Source: Callaeas wilsoni
Taxonomy: Eukaryota > Chordata > Aves > Passeriformes > Callaeidae
Direction of reading: 5' to 3'
Assembly: GCA_013398955.1 (NCBI GenBank)
Contig: VWPU01003228.1
Location: 81,405 to 145,404, forward strand
Length of the DNA stretch: 64,000 nucleotides
Shown here: positions 53,288 through 64,000 of the stretch, piece after piece
Position numbering within the stretch: the stretch's first letter is position 1
How the letters are laid out: every line of letters starts with the position of its first letter
Program-made: the position numbers and the translations under genes
Notes under the pieces: generated by a model
Databases searched by the model: none
What the model saw: the letters and a program-made list of their open reading frames with translations, nothing else
Told to the model about the DNA's origin: nothing

Positions 53288-55611
53288 AATCTCCAAAGCT
53301 ATTGAAATGACCTCGGCAACCTCAAAGAGAAGATGATCTTAAGTGGATCATCTAAGTGGAGTAAGAGTGATTTTCTTGCTTTTAAAATCATACTGCTCAG
53401 AGTGACTCACTAACACCACGTTTCAATTGTTACTTCATGGATACAGTTTTTATGTGATTATTTTGCTGTATCATAAGGCACACAACACAGTGTCATATAA
53501 ACATACTTAACAGGCAGCAGAGTGTTTATTGAAAAAGAGCTGTGCACGAAAAGGAATGAAAAGAATGATACTACAGTACTATGATTGATATTTTAATATC
53601 GATTAATATTATATACTATTAAGATCAAAGAGGGAAAATCAAAAATAAAGATGGGAAATACCTAATATATTACCTGATACTGTCTTTCCCTTTCAGTGGC
53701 TACAAAATTAGTCTCTGCTTTCAGGAAAGCAGGAGCACCTTAGTTAAGAATTTGCGATGATGCAAAGAGGAAACAGTTCAGCTTGTTTTCACTGATCGTT
53801 GGTGAGATACCCATGCAACCGACAAAGATGATAGAGTTGTTTTTTTAAAATGCCATCTTCTGGGAAATAAAAAGGAACTTTGCCTATGGAATCAGTCCGA
53901 GGTACAAGAAGTACAGCAGAATCCATGAACTGGGAGAGAGAACTGAACGGGAAGAATAAGGTCTGGAAGGAACTAGTATTTCTGAAAATTAGGTCAGCAG
54001 GTCTACCAAATACCGAATAGTCACATCTAAGATTTTAGTGATGGTACAAAACGATCCAATCAAGAGGTGGAAAATATTTTTGAAACAGTGAATGATTTGT
54101 GTATTGTTGGACCCAACAAGAGTCATTGGGTTTTAAGCAAGATTAAATTAGAATTTTGTACACAATAGGAAAACTCATTAAAAAAATCAACTGTACAAAA
54201 GATTATGAAACAGATATTCAACCAAGATCAAAAATTTATGACTGAAAATGAGGGGAGAACTACACAGTTTCCATTTTCATCAGTTTTTGCTTGCCACAGA
54301 AGCTGACTAGAAGCTAGGTCTCACAGATTTAAGGTCCAGTTCAGCACAGCAAACCGTATCTGTCTTTAAAATAACAACACAAATCCCCAAATTCTTCCTT
54401 TTCAGAATTCAGCAAATTATACTCTATAAATTTTGATTTAGATGCATTTCAGCATGTGTCCTTATTTTGTTCAGTGAGGAGTCACAAACAGATGCTGTTT
54501 CCACTTTCTAGAGGTGAGGAATTTCATTAGTGCTGTGGGATGAGATACTAGGTACCTAAATGAAATATTTATATAATATAGTTTCCTCACAGAGCTTCAG
54601 AAAACAGTTTTCTTTTTAATTATAGAAGGAACTGAACCACAGCAAATATAAGTTTTGTGCTCTAGCAAGAACTCTGTAAGTACTGTTAGTGTCTTAATTT
54701 ATTCCTGGTGTGTGATGCAACACTCCAATTCAGGAATTCTGCTACTCCTTTATAATAACTATTGTTTTTCAATGAATGAATCTATTTGTTTCTGTTTTAC
54801 AATTGTGCTAATGAGTATTTTCTTTCATATTAGTGAAATGGACAATTGAATGTCGGTTATTTACTATATATCATTTCCCAGATACCTTATCTACAACAGT
54901 TAAGTGCTTGTTGTGACTGGAATGTAATCTCAGTGGTTTTGGTTCTGTTACCTTCATGGAGCTTTCACTTCTTAATGGCTACAGAGACTAATCGTGAGTT
55001 AAGAGCCAAACATTTTTTCCTCTGCAATAGTGCAATGATGTTTAGATTTGTGGCTTTTAATGTCAAAAGGAAATTATAGCTCATGCATGCCTTTCCAGGT
55101 AGAATAGCTCATGTAGAGGACAGAAGAATGACTTAAAGGAAGTCTGGAATAAACTCATCATAATTATAAAGAAAGACAAATTATTTAACCTGTGTAATTA
55201 TCCTATATTAAAGAAATAAATAATTAACTGTGAAATCTGGGGGCCTGTGTTTGTGCTGGCCTGTGACATAATGGTGGGGAAAAGTAGCCTTGTTACAGAT
55301 TTCTCTGAGGAGTATGTGGAGAACATCTATTTTTTTCCTCAGTTATCTGCACTGGCATGTGCATAGGGTTATTTGTGCTTACGTACGGTCTGTAATGCTT
55401 GTCCTTCTGACTCTGTCACCCAGTGAGGCAGCAGAAACAATACTCTGTCACTTACATGACACCACAGACAACACAGAAGCTGTGAGAAGTATTCTAAAGC
55501 AAAACCCAAGTGTATACCTCTGAAAACTATCTTTTGTTAACAATCCTGAATAACCAATATATTAGTGAACCACTTAGCACACAATATTTTACACAAAAAA
55601 AAGCTAAATTA
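53288..55611. other. Intergenic, no gene recognised
   Basis: This AT-rich DNA includes very AT-rich stretches near 53580-53660. An AATAAA occurs at 53644-53649, downstream of the exon-like segment. No repeat family is recognised. Confidence 0.65.
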
Positions 55612-55806
55612 GTTTCTTCATCCAGAGGGTGGTTGGGCACTGGAACAGGCTCCCCAGGGAAGTGGTCACAGCACCAAGCCTGACAGAGTTCAAGCAGTGT
55701 TTGGACAGTGCTCTTGGGCACAAGGTGTGACTCCTGGGGTGTCCTGTGCAGGACCAGGAGTTGGACTTGGATGATCCTTCCAACTCAGCATATTCTATGA
55801 CTCTAA
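55612..55806 (+). mobile_element. CR1 LINE 3' fragment (sense)
   Basis: It reads TTCTTCATCCAGAGGGTGGT, GGAACAGGCTCCCCAGGGAA, TGACAGAGTTCAAGCAGTGT, GGACCAGGAGTTGGACTTGG and ends TATTCTATGACTCTAA, the typical CR1 3' terminus. This is about 195 bases from the 3' UTR of a CR1 copy, 5'-truncated. It belongs to the same subfamily as 36146-36300, in the opposite orientation. Confidence 0.95.
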
Positions 55807-58800
55807 TCATTTGTTCACATTGAATAGTTTGCCTAGTAATAGTTGTAGTCCTGCACTTGCGTTGTCATAATCACAACTCAAATAAGATGTTTGCTTTATG
55901 ACTAGCTTAGATTTTAGTTTTAAGTGCTGGATGGTTTTATGTCTTGTGTGAATATTCAAATCTTGGGCTTTATGTTACAATATACTTGAAGAAGTGTGCT
56001 AGAAAGGCAGACAGAAGGCAAAAATTAAGATATTACTGTAACGGTATTGTGGTACGCAGGTTCAATATTTATAATTGGAAGACCTTGAAAGTTTTCCCTT
56101 TCTCTTTCTTTGTTTTCTTCTCACCCCTTTCCCCCGCTCTTATTCTGGCAGCTTCTTCAGGCTACTACATTATAACCTCACATAATATTTATGAGAAAAA
56201 TACATTTCACCTGCTGGCATAAAGGATATCCAGTTGGAGAATGGTCAATACAACTGAGTTTTGCATTGATTACCAAATTCTTTTATCACTAATTTATAAG
56301 CATTTAAAGTAATGTAAATATTTCCCCATGGAAGAATATTCTTTTTATTGTCTCTAAAGACAAAAGAATTAGTTGCATCTCCCGAACCTGCCAAAAAATT
56401 TGACCTTTGGTAGCTAGTATCTGATTTATACCTGTAATGCATCCTAGTGGAAATTTCATGTTTTTCCTAGTGTTCATACTGTCTACCTTCATCCTTCTCC
56501 CACCTACAACTGATTGTCTCAGCAGCCATGAAAACAATATTCTTTATCTCTTTAGAAAAAATGCAAGTCTGCTTTATTGCTGAAATTTCATTTTTTAAAA
56601 ATGAAAGTGTGAATATAATGCCTTCTCAAACAAGTTTTTTTTGAGGTAGACAAATCTCTTGACAATTATTTGCATTACTCAAATTTCAGAGTAGCACTTT
56701 GGCTACTAAAATTTCTCCCAGACAACTGCCTGTTGCGTTAGAAACAGAGTTGTTAAATATCACAGAACTGAACTTCACAGCAAAGATTGTCATGGTAGGT
56801 ACAGGGGATGAAATTTTTCTGGTTTTATAAGTTTACAAGAAAATTATATAGTGGATTCCTGGATATTAATAAGAAGGAAGGATTTCCGTGTCCTTGTTTC
56901 AGGGAGTTATTTAAGTCCTCAGATATTAACTCATTCGGAATAAATCAGGAACACGGAACATCCAGAATCTTACTTTAAAAGATTTTGAAAAACCTTGAAG
57001 AGCTGATTTTCTCCAACTATTTGCAACAGCATTGATTTTTGAGACTGACATATGGTTAACATAAATTATTAACAAAATTAGAATTACCTTCCTATTGATT
57101 CCTTTTCACTGGCTAAAAACTGATGGGATTTCAGTTGCAAGAATGCAAGCTGAAGAAAGCACCAGAAACATCTCCATTTATCCATAAAAGTGTGAGAGAT
57201 GAATATATCTTTATATACATCATAGTCATATAGTACATGTAAATAGTTGTATAATGTCATAACCTGTTATAAGACTGAGAAAACCAGGAAATTCTATTTT
57301 CAGGATGCTATTTAATATGCTCTTTTATTTTAAACCGATGTTATTTAGAACATAATATGTTATTGCCCCCCAAAATGACCAAAGGGGAAAAAACCACCAC
57401 CTTCAAAAAACTATTTCTTCTGGGTCTGGGTCTTGCCACAGCTTCCAGTGAATTTATCAGAAAGTACATTAAAAAAAGATCAGGAGAGCAATAAAAACTC
57501 AAAGGATGCAGGAACATGAATACACAAGCGAGCTATTTTTCCCCAAAATATAAGCCACAAGATCCATAGCTCCTCCTTAGTGTTAATAATCCCGCCACCC
57601 TCCATCAAATAATGAAAAGAGAAATCAAAAGCTTTGATCTTTGCCGGGAAGGCTGCTTCAGACAGTGGTAGTTTCTTGTTCTTAGGTGAGAAGTGTAATT
57701 TCCAGGCTTTGGCACAGCCATGTTCCAGACTACACTTAGACATGAGCTCAGTAGCTGCAGAACAGAAGTTTTTATAAAAGGAAAATCTTCACTGTCTAAA
57801 TTTTATTATAACACTGTATCCCTGTGTAAATTTTTGCATACAGGCTATATATAGAGTACAGAACATGTACCTAATGACAGACATGTAATTAACACTTACA
57901 CTGTATTTTACGGGTTCAGGATAAACACTAATTGAAGAAAATGCAGTATATTATTGAACTCCAGGGTGATCATGACAAGCATATAACTACGTGATCTTAG
58001 ACATAATTACTCTCACTTAAACTCTGCTAATCTGCAATAAAATCTTTTAAATTCTGAGTGGAATTGGGTCTACTAATTTTATTCTTTCCGAGTCACATTT
58101 GGGACCTAAACCGGCATAGATTTCGCATTGACTCTATTTCATTGACCACAAGGCATTGGTTTATGACATGTGATAGGAGATGCAATCTTTCTAGTTTTAC
58201 AGCATTTGGAATAACATGTTTGCAAGATTGACATTTGGCTGAAAAGTATGACATGCTGTAAGAAAGAGCAGCACCAGGAAGAAAGGATACTATCTGCCCC
58301 ATTTAATTCCTATTGGTATTATCTTATTCTGTGCTTCCAAGAAGAGAAAACAGTGTGGTAGTATATTCTGCTATAAAAAAACAAAGAAACACCTGGGAGT
58401 TCCCTTCATGTTATTGAATATTGAATGTTTATAATACTTGTTATTATAAACAGCAAACATTATTTGTTTCACATAGATTATTACTTGGAGTGTGTGCCTA
58501 AAAACTTACCTATGCATCTTCTTCTAATATTTAATTTATATGATTAAAATTTATGAAATTAAAGTGCTAAAATTCTTGTAATAGTGTCAATTTATGTTCA
58601 GTTCAGAATTCTGCTGTGATACCTCAGAAGCACTGTCATGCTGCTGCTGCTGTATTGCCCCTGCATCACACAAAGAAACCTGTTTTTTTTTTTGTGAAAA
58701 TTGCTCAGGGCATATTATGGATCTTCACAGCGCTGCTGCCTTGATAATCTAGGTTTGCAGGAGCAAGAAGCCCTTGCTGTGCAAAGGCAAAATATCTGTT

Positions 58801-60343
58801 GTAAGATAATATCTGTAAGATATACTAAGCAAAGTATCTGTTGTAGTGACAATTGCAAATGTGCACAGACATGGGCAGATTTCAAGTGAGATTTTAAGAA
58901 GAACATAACAAGAACAGGGCCACAAAAGATCTACAGTAAGCAGCAGGTCATAGGTGGGAGAACTGGACCAAAAATTTGAAAGGCTGCTTCTAGATTGGGT
59001 GAAAAAGAAGTAGACATATTACATGCATGTCATAAGACAACAAGCTGGCTAACATAACAAAAACTAGAGCTGGAAGGGAATGACAATTTTCTTGTGAAAA
59101 CTTTTTGTTAATCTTCAGAGGTTGTGTTAGAACCTTTAAATTCACAAATCAGTACAGGATTGTTTTGGCAGAAGTAGAAACTGTTCTTTTCTGCATTTTT
59201 TCTATGGAAAGCACAGTTGTCGGTGATAAAAATCTTCAGATGTGTGTAAAACACTGGGCATAATGAGATGTAATACAGATTGAAAATGAGCAAATAACAG
59301 TGGGGAAGACAAAGTGAATTGCTATGGGGTTGACTGGCATCTTGAACCTTGGGAATGGCAGTCCCGGAGCAGGGAGCCCTGTTCTTCCACACCCACACAA
59401 AATATGCAATTCTTCTGAATTCCACCTGTAAATATCAGCCATGGAGGATGTTTATTCTTTTGCTTTTCCCACTAGTTCTCATCTTAGTTTTCATCTAAGA
59501 AACAATTCTGTGAACTTTACATTACTTCCTGTTATGATAGAAATGATAATGTTATTTCCATTTTTAACCATTATTTTCCATTAGTTTAACCAATCAGTTG
59601 TTTTTAATTATTCAATGCAATTAACCATTTGCTGATTAAAACCTCACATCAGCTAAAATGCTGAAACTATATTTAATATTATTTTGCAGATGTGTACATA
59701 TAATATTCTATGTGTACTGCATATATGAATATTTGTCATTGACGAATAATTTAACAAGAAGCTGTACTTCCATCTACATTAGGCCTTTATCACCCTGTTC
59801 AGAAAGCTTCCGGAAGAATCTTTTACTTTTACCACTTTTTAACTTTGCTTCCTAAGCAAGTTTTCTTATGTAGCCAGGTGTGGTGCATGTACCTCTGTTA
59901 CTGCATAATATCTTTTGAACTAAGTGGAAAATCCCAAGAATTTAACAGAAGGTTAATGGTATCATACATGTTCCTAGCCATTTCATTAGAACAGATGCAT
60001 GGGAAAAGAAGATAGCAGATAACACTCTTTGGTGTCTGAACAACTGCAGCATACTCTTCACTCATATTAGACATCAACAAATCTGTGTGGCAGAGAAATA
60101 TTACTGCCCTAGCATGGAGAAGTTTCAGATGGAGTTTTCATCTTCGTAAACACTAAGGAGTCTCATGATGAGGTCCAAATCTACAAGAAACCAGGTACGA
60201 TCAGTTCCACAGTTCTTGGAATGACTTTCATGATGTCATAATGTGCTGAAAACTGTACAAAATGTTTCAGGCACTGATGTTATAGTGGACTGTTTATAAT
60301 TTTTTCTTTCTTTTCTCTACAATGTTCTTGCTTTATATGCAGT
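55807..60343. other. Intergenic, no gene recognised
   Basis: This 4.5 kb AT-rich segment includes a short CTG run near 58640 and a T run near 58683-58693. Open frames of up to about 105 codons show no recognisable product. Confidence 0.7.
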
Positions 60344-61958
60344 TGTGTTAGGTTGACACAATCTGGCTTTTAGTGGGGGAGGAGAAAAGCCACAGAAGCT
60401 GCTTCTGAGAGAGAAGCTCCTTGAGACTTCTGCTGTGGCCAGGAAAGCCAATCCTTAAAGGTTCTGACGACTGACATATTGGCTGGCCCAATTAGAGAAC
60501 TTAGCAACACCTCTGTGATGATATATTTAAGAAGGGGAAAAGGTGCGCAATCTCTCCTTCTTCCTCACCTCCAAGGAGTGGCGAGGGGCCTGCTGGGCTC
60601 CTTCCTGGCAGGGCGGCCAGGGTCCATCCTGGTGCCACAACTGGCCCCAGCGGCCAAGGCCAGGAGCAACCGGAGTCAGGAGTGGCCGCTGCCCTCCCGG
60701 TCTGGGAGTGGCCACACAGCCACTGCTATCTCAGCATGGCTCACAATGAACTTTATTTGCTTAGCCGCTTTTAGGCAGCCATGCTGCGGACAGAAGGACA
60801 GAAGCAGTGACAGCAGCTTTTTTTTTTTCTTCTTGGCGCCCTGCATGAAGAGAGGCGCTGAATGGAGCCGGTGGCCGGCACAGCTCACATGGTGTGGGTG
60901 AGGACCATGTGACCAACAGTGAGAGGAATGGCGAGCAGTTCCCCGATGTGGAGCCTGGACGAGATCAACCTTTCAGCGCTGCAGAGCTATATAAAAATGG
61001 TTCAATTGTTAGAGCTTGAGAACAAATGAACCTATGAACACAAATTCTCTCCCGAGTCAGAGAAAAGGAAAAGGTGAAGACGCATGAGGAGAACAACATG
61101 GTGATGCCAACATTGGTGCAAAGGAGGGAGGAGGTGGAGGAGGTGCTCTGGGCCTCGGAGCTGAAATTCTTCTGCAAGCCGTGGTGAGGACTACAATAGA
61201 ACAAACTGTTTCCCTGTAATTCATGAGGTGCATGGAGGGATGCAGAATTCACCTGCAGCCTGTGAGAAAAAAGTACTCGTGCTGGAGTGTGTGGATGCTG
61301 AGAAGCTGTGATTTGGTGAGAGGCTTGAACAGAGAAAGAGAGAGAACCCTTGCTTTCAGAGACAGAGGAGGAGAACCTTTACTTTTATACTAGAACAGCT
61401 CATCCTTAAAAATTACACTCCATGAACCAAATGGCCCACAAAAAAAGCAGTTATGGGCAGACTGATTTGCCCGTGGGAGGGACTCATGTTGCAGCAGGTT
61501 TGGGTGGGACCGCTATTCGTGAAAATTAGAACCACACTGGAAAAGTTCATGGAGAACTGTCTCCCGTGGGAAGGACCCCATGGCATAGCAAAAGAGACTC
61601 CTCTCCCTAAACAAACCGATGAAAGTTTTTTTTTTTAAAGTGACAAACTGACTAAAAACTCCATGTTTTGTCTCTCTGCACTGTTGGTGGGAAAGAAAGA
61701 AAGGCGGGGAGGGGGAAGAAGGTGTTCTCTTAGTTATCATTATCCTCTTTTAATTCTGTTAATAATTTTTTCTTTATACCTTTCAAAGTTTTGAGCCTGT
61801 TTTGCCCTTAGAGTGCTTTCTCCTAAACATTATCTCACCCCATGAGCCTTTTATTTTCTTTTTCTTTCCCCCTCCGCTGCTCAACTATAGCAGAGGAGAA
61901 TGAGTGAATGATTTTTCTTGAGTGCACTGGCATTTGGCCAGCGTCAAACCCCACAACA
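60344..61958 (+). mobile_element. Long solo LTR of an avian ERVL-type retrovirus
   Basis: It starts TGTGTTAGGTTGACACAATC and ends CCAGCGTCAAACCCCACAAC plus A. The flanks GCAGT (60339-60343) and GCAGC (61959-61963) match at 4 of 5 bases, suggesting a 5-bp target duplication. Internal marks of this avian family are two related CCGTGGGAGGGAC / CCGTGGGAAGGAC units at 61471 and 61564, a CTTTATACCTTTCAAAGTTT block near 61771 and TTTTGAGCCTGTTTTGCCCT near 61789. A TATTTAA at 60524-60530 is a possible LTR promoter. The length of about 1.6 kb fits these long LTRs. No gag, pol or env is seen. The long open frame at 60479-60901 is not a retroviral gene. Confidence 0.85.
60521..60530 (+). promoter_or_regulatory. 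Possible TATA box in the ERVL-type LTR
   Basis: ATATATTTAA lies about 180 bases into the LTR, where a U3 promoter would be expected, in the same direction as RYR2. Activity is not known. Confidence 0.4.
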
Positions 61959-63270
61959 GCAGCAAATAAAAAAGGCATCTAATCTGATACTCATCTTCAA
62001 AGCCTTGTGGAAAGTACCCTGGATGTTCTACAATCCAGACCTTGGACCATGTGAACGGAGATTTATAACCATATAAAATACATTCACAAGTAGGTGTGCT
62101 GGAACTGACTTGTGCGCCAAGCAGGAAAAAGTGATAGTAGGATAGGACAGTAGGATAAAAGATACTTGTTCAGTGCATTTTCATGAAACCTCATTTTTAA
62201 AACTTATCCAAATTCAGGACTATTCTTCATAATTTGGGTCTATTTCAAGAAATATCTCTCAGTCTAAATAATTTGGACAAGAGATATTTAAGTGGTTTGA
62301 ATGAAATATGAATGAACAATGTCAAAAAATATCTATCATTCTTGTATTTTTAGTCAGTAGTAATCTTGAGAGCTAAAAGTCACTTGAAGTCAGTAGTAAC
62401 TGAAACCAGGAAATTATAGAGGAAATGCTTAAGCTGTCATAACTCTGGAGTTCATCTTCAGAACCTCTATATTAAACATTCATACATTACTTGCTCTAGA
62501 GGTCTTATGGGTCATGACTGCTCTTGCAGTTTCCAATCTGTCAGATGAACAGGTTTTCCACTGCTGGAAGTAATGATAAAATCTCACAGAGCCATGCTTT
62601 TTCATGATGTCCTTGAACAGTATAAAGTTACAGATTATGGGTATGGCTTCTCTAGAAACACTTTCCACGTATTTTGTCATGCTAGCCACACAGTTTGTTT
62701 ACCAAAATAATTGTGATTTCATTATGTTACCAGTTTTGGTCCTTCAATAGCCTTCTGCAGTTATACACCCCTCACACATTTCACTCTGTCAATGATCCGG
62801 TGTTAATTTTACTCTTTTCTGAGATACCCTGTTGCCCTCCTCTCACGACCATTGCATCGCATTAGCAGAGGCTCTCTGCCATATACTTGTTTCAGAGGGT
62901 TGTTGCTGTTAGAAGTCCGGCAGCTCTCTGGCTTGACAGAATTCTTCTGGAGGCCAAGAATCCTCCCTGATGGACTTAGGTGTTCTTGTAAGGTACGATC
63001 TGCACGAATGCTCATGAAAGATGAGCTATTCTGTGGCAACCCTTGACTTCACCCTATGGAAAACGCATGGTAGCTATCCTTCAAGGAAATGGTATTTTAA
63101 AGCATTACATTCACCCCGGGTTAAGCTCACACGATGGTTCAAGTACCCGGTGAAGCCATGTTGTACCTTCCATCTCTTCTCCCCGACAGTACAGTCGGCT
63201 GGCAAAAAAACTGGCGCAGGGCCGTTTAATTCTCCCTCTCCTGAGGCATCTCTCAATGCAGCACATCACG
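61959..63270. other. Intergenic segment between the LTR and the RYR2 CpG island
   Basis: This 1.3 kb stretch moves from AT-rich to balanced composition and shows no recognised repeat or gene. It may include distal RYR2 promoter sequence, but no specific site is clear. Confidence 0.65.
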
Positions 63271-63390
63271 CCTAACTCCTGCGGGACAGCCGTGCCCAGG
63301 CAGGCACGGCGCCGGCCGGCCTTCCCGGTGACTCCCGGGGGAGCTGAGGCAGCCCCAGGCTCGGGCCGCGCGAGGTGAACGCGAGGCGGC

Positions 63391-63400
63391 CGCCCCGCCC
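63391..63400. promoter_or_regulatory. GC box (Sp1/KLF-type)
   Basis: CGCCCCGCCC is a canonical GC box within the CpG island, about 450 bases before the RYR2 start codon. Confidence 0.5.
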
Positions 63401-63849
63401 GGGGCCGGTGGGTCGGGCAGCCGGCCCCGGGCGCTGCCCCGAGCCGATCCCCGCGCCGGGCGGCAGCCGCCTCTCCGCGGAGCTCCGGCAAGGGGCGCTG
63501 GGCGGCGCGTTTGGAGTGCGGAGGGAGCGGGCTGCGGATCACCTGCAGCGGCGGGGGGGCCGGGAGCTCCGCCTCCCCTCCTCCCCCGGTTAATCGCATC
63601 CCCCTCCCCGCGGCAGGCACAGGCAGCCGGGCAGCGCTGTCAACCTGCTGCAGGCGCACGGGCACCCGCACCCCGCTCGCAGCCAGGGCCGGGCTGGGGC
63701 CGCCGGCTCCGCCGCCCTCGCACTTGCCCCAGCCCGGTGCGGCGCGGCCGTGAACCTCCTGCCGCCGCCGTCACCCCGCGGGGAGCGACCGCCGCCGCCC
63801 GCCCGGGCACCGGGAGCAGCGCCCGGCAGAAGGAGAGACAGGGGGAGCC

Positions 63850-63897
63850 ATGGCCGAGGGGGGCGAGGGCGAGGACGAGATCCAGTTCCTGCGAACT
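63850..63897 (+). CDS. RYR2: Ryanodine receptor 2, first coding exon
   Basis: The exon encodes 16 residues, MAEGGEGEDEIQFLRT, which differ from the human RYR2 N terminus only by Glu for Asp at residue 3. The start sits in a strong context (GAGCCATGG). The exon ends after Thr16 at codon boundary 48, the same place as in human, with donor GTAAGC at 63898. RYR2 is the large homotetrameric calcium release channel of the sarcoplasmic reticulum in heart muscle. The other hundred or so exons lie beyond the window. The position downstream of MTR and the shared direction agree with human 1q43. Confidence 0.97.
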
Positions 63898-64000
63898 GTA
63901 AGCGCCGCGCTTGCCTCCCTCACCTCCGCGCTGTGGCGGGGCAGGCGCCGGGGCCGGGGGCTGCGGGGGGCGACGCCCGGACCGGCCGGGGTGGGAGCCG
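63898..64000 (+). other. RYR2: Start of RYR2 intron 1
   Basis: This is GC-rich sequence following the GTAAGC donor, still inside the CpG island. It runs off the window. Confidence 0.9.

Larger units (their letters stand above)
63271..64000. promoter_or_regulatory. RYR2: CpG island, RYR2 promoter and 5' UTR region
   Basis: From about 63271 the sequence becomes very GC-rich with dense CpG and continues past the window end. A GC box (CGCCCCGCCC, 63391-63400) is a good Sp1/KLF match. No TATA box is seen, so dispersed initiation is likely. There is no ATG between 63260 and 63849, so the 5' UTR lacks upstream start codons over that stretch. The transcription start cannot be fixed from sequence. 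Confidence 0.85.

Noticed and set aside
60479..60901. 140-codon open frame on the plus strand
   Set aside because: It lies inside the ERVL-type LTR, where no protein is expected, and shows no retroviral motif.
63111..63671. 186-codon open frame on the minus strand in the CpG island
   Set aside because: It overlaps the RYR2 promoter and is rich in Arg, Pro, Ala and Gly, as expected from GC-rich DNA with few stop codons. No domain is recognisable.

Overview
The window is vertebrate nuclear DNA from a bird. The bird assignment rests on four CR1 LINE fragments with the typical avian 3' end (ATTCTATGA-like terminus), two avian ERVL-type LTRs, and an intron-exon gene whose protein is very close to human methionine synthase. 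One CR1 subfamily (36146-36300 and 55612-55806) resembles copies I associate with Neoaves or passerines, but the species cannot be fixed from sequence alone.

Region 1 (1-29050, + strand) is the 3' two thirds of MTR, cobalamin-dependent methionine synthase. I place 21 coding exons between 330 and 27822. They join in frame, with no stop, into about 908 residues that align without gaps to human residues 360-1265, plus two extra C-terminal residues. They cover the pterin (methyl-THF) domain, the cobalamin cap domain, the cobalamin-binding domain with its axial His, and the AdoMet reactivation domain. The N-terminal homocysteine domain lies upstream of the window. The numbering suggests the first exon seen here equals human exon 13 of 33. 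Twenty visible junctions were checked. All introns are GT-AG except one, which starts with GC. The 3' UTR ends at AATAAA signals near 28982 and 29025.

Region 2 (29051-63270) is about 34 kb of AT-rich intergenic DNA with no recognised protein gene. It holds two CR1 pieces, a long ERVL-type LTR (60344-61958), simple repeats, a few GC-richer islands and one exon-like open segment (53090-53260) that I cannot assign.

Region 3 (about 63270-64000) is a CpG island with the first coding exon of RYR2, the cardiac ryanodine receptor (start codon at 63850, donor at 63898). MTR followed by RYR2 in the same direction matches human chromosome 1q43, so this is conserved synteny. The two genes are unrelated in function: MTR remethylates homocysteine in the cytosol and RYR2 is a sarcoplasmic reticulum calcium release channel.

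I found no bacterial, CRISPR or phage-like system and no clearly new multi-gene system. The best leads are the GC-AG intron in MTR, the unassigned phase 0-0 exon-like segment at 53090, a diverged direct duplication inside one MTR intron, and the ERVL LTR lying about 1.9 kb upstream of the RYR2 start codon.
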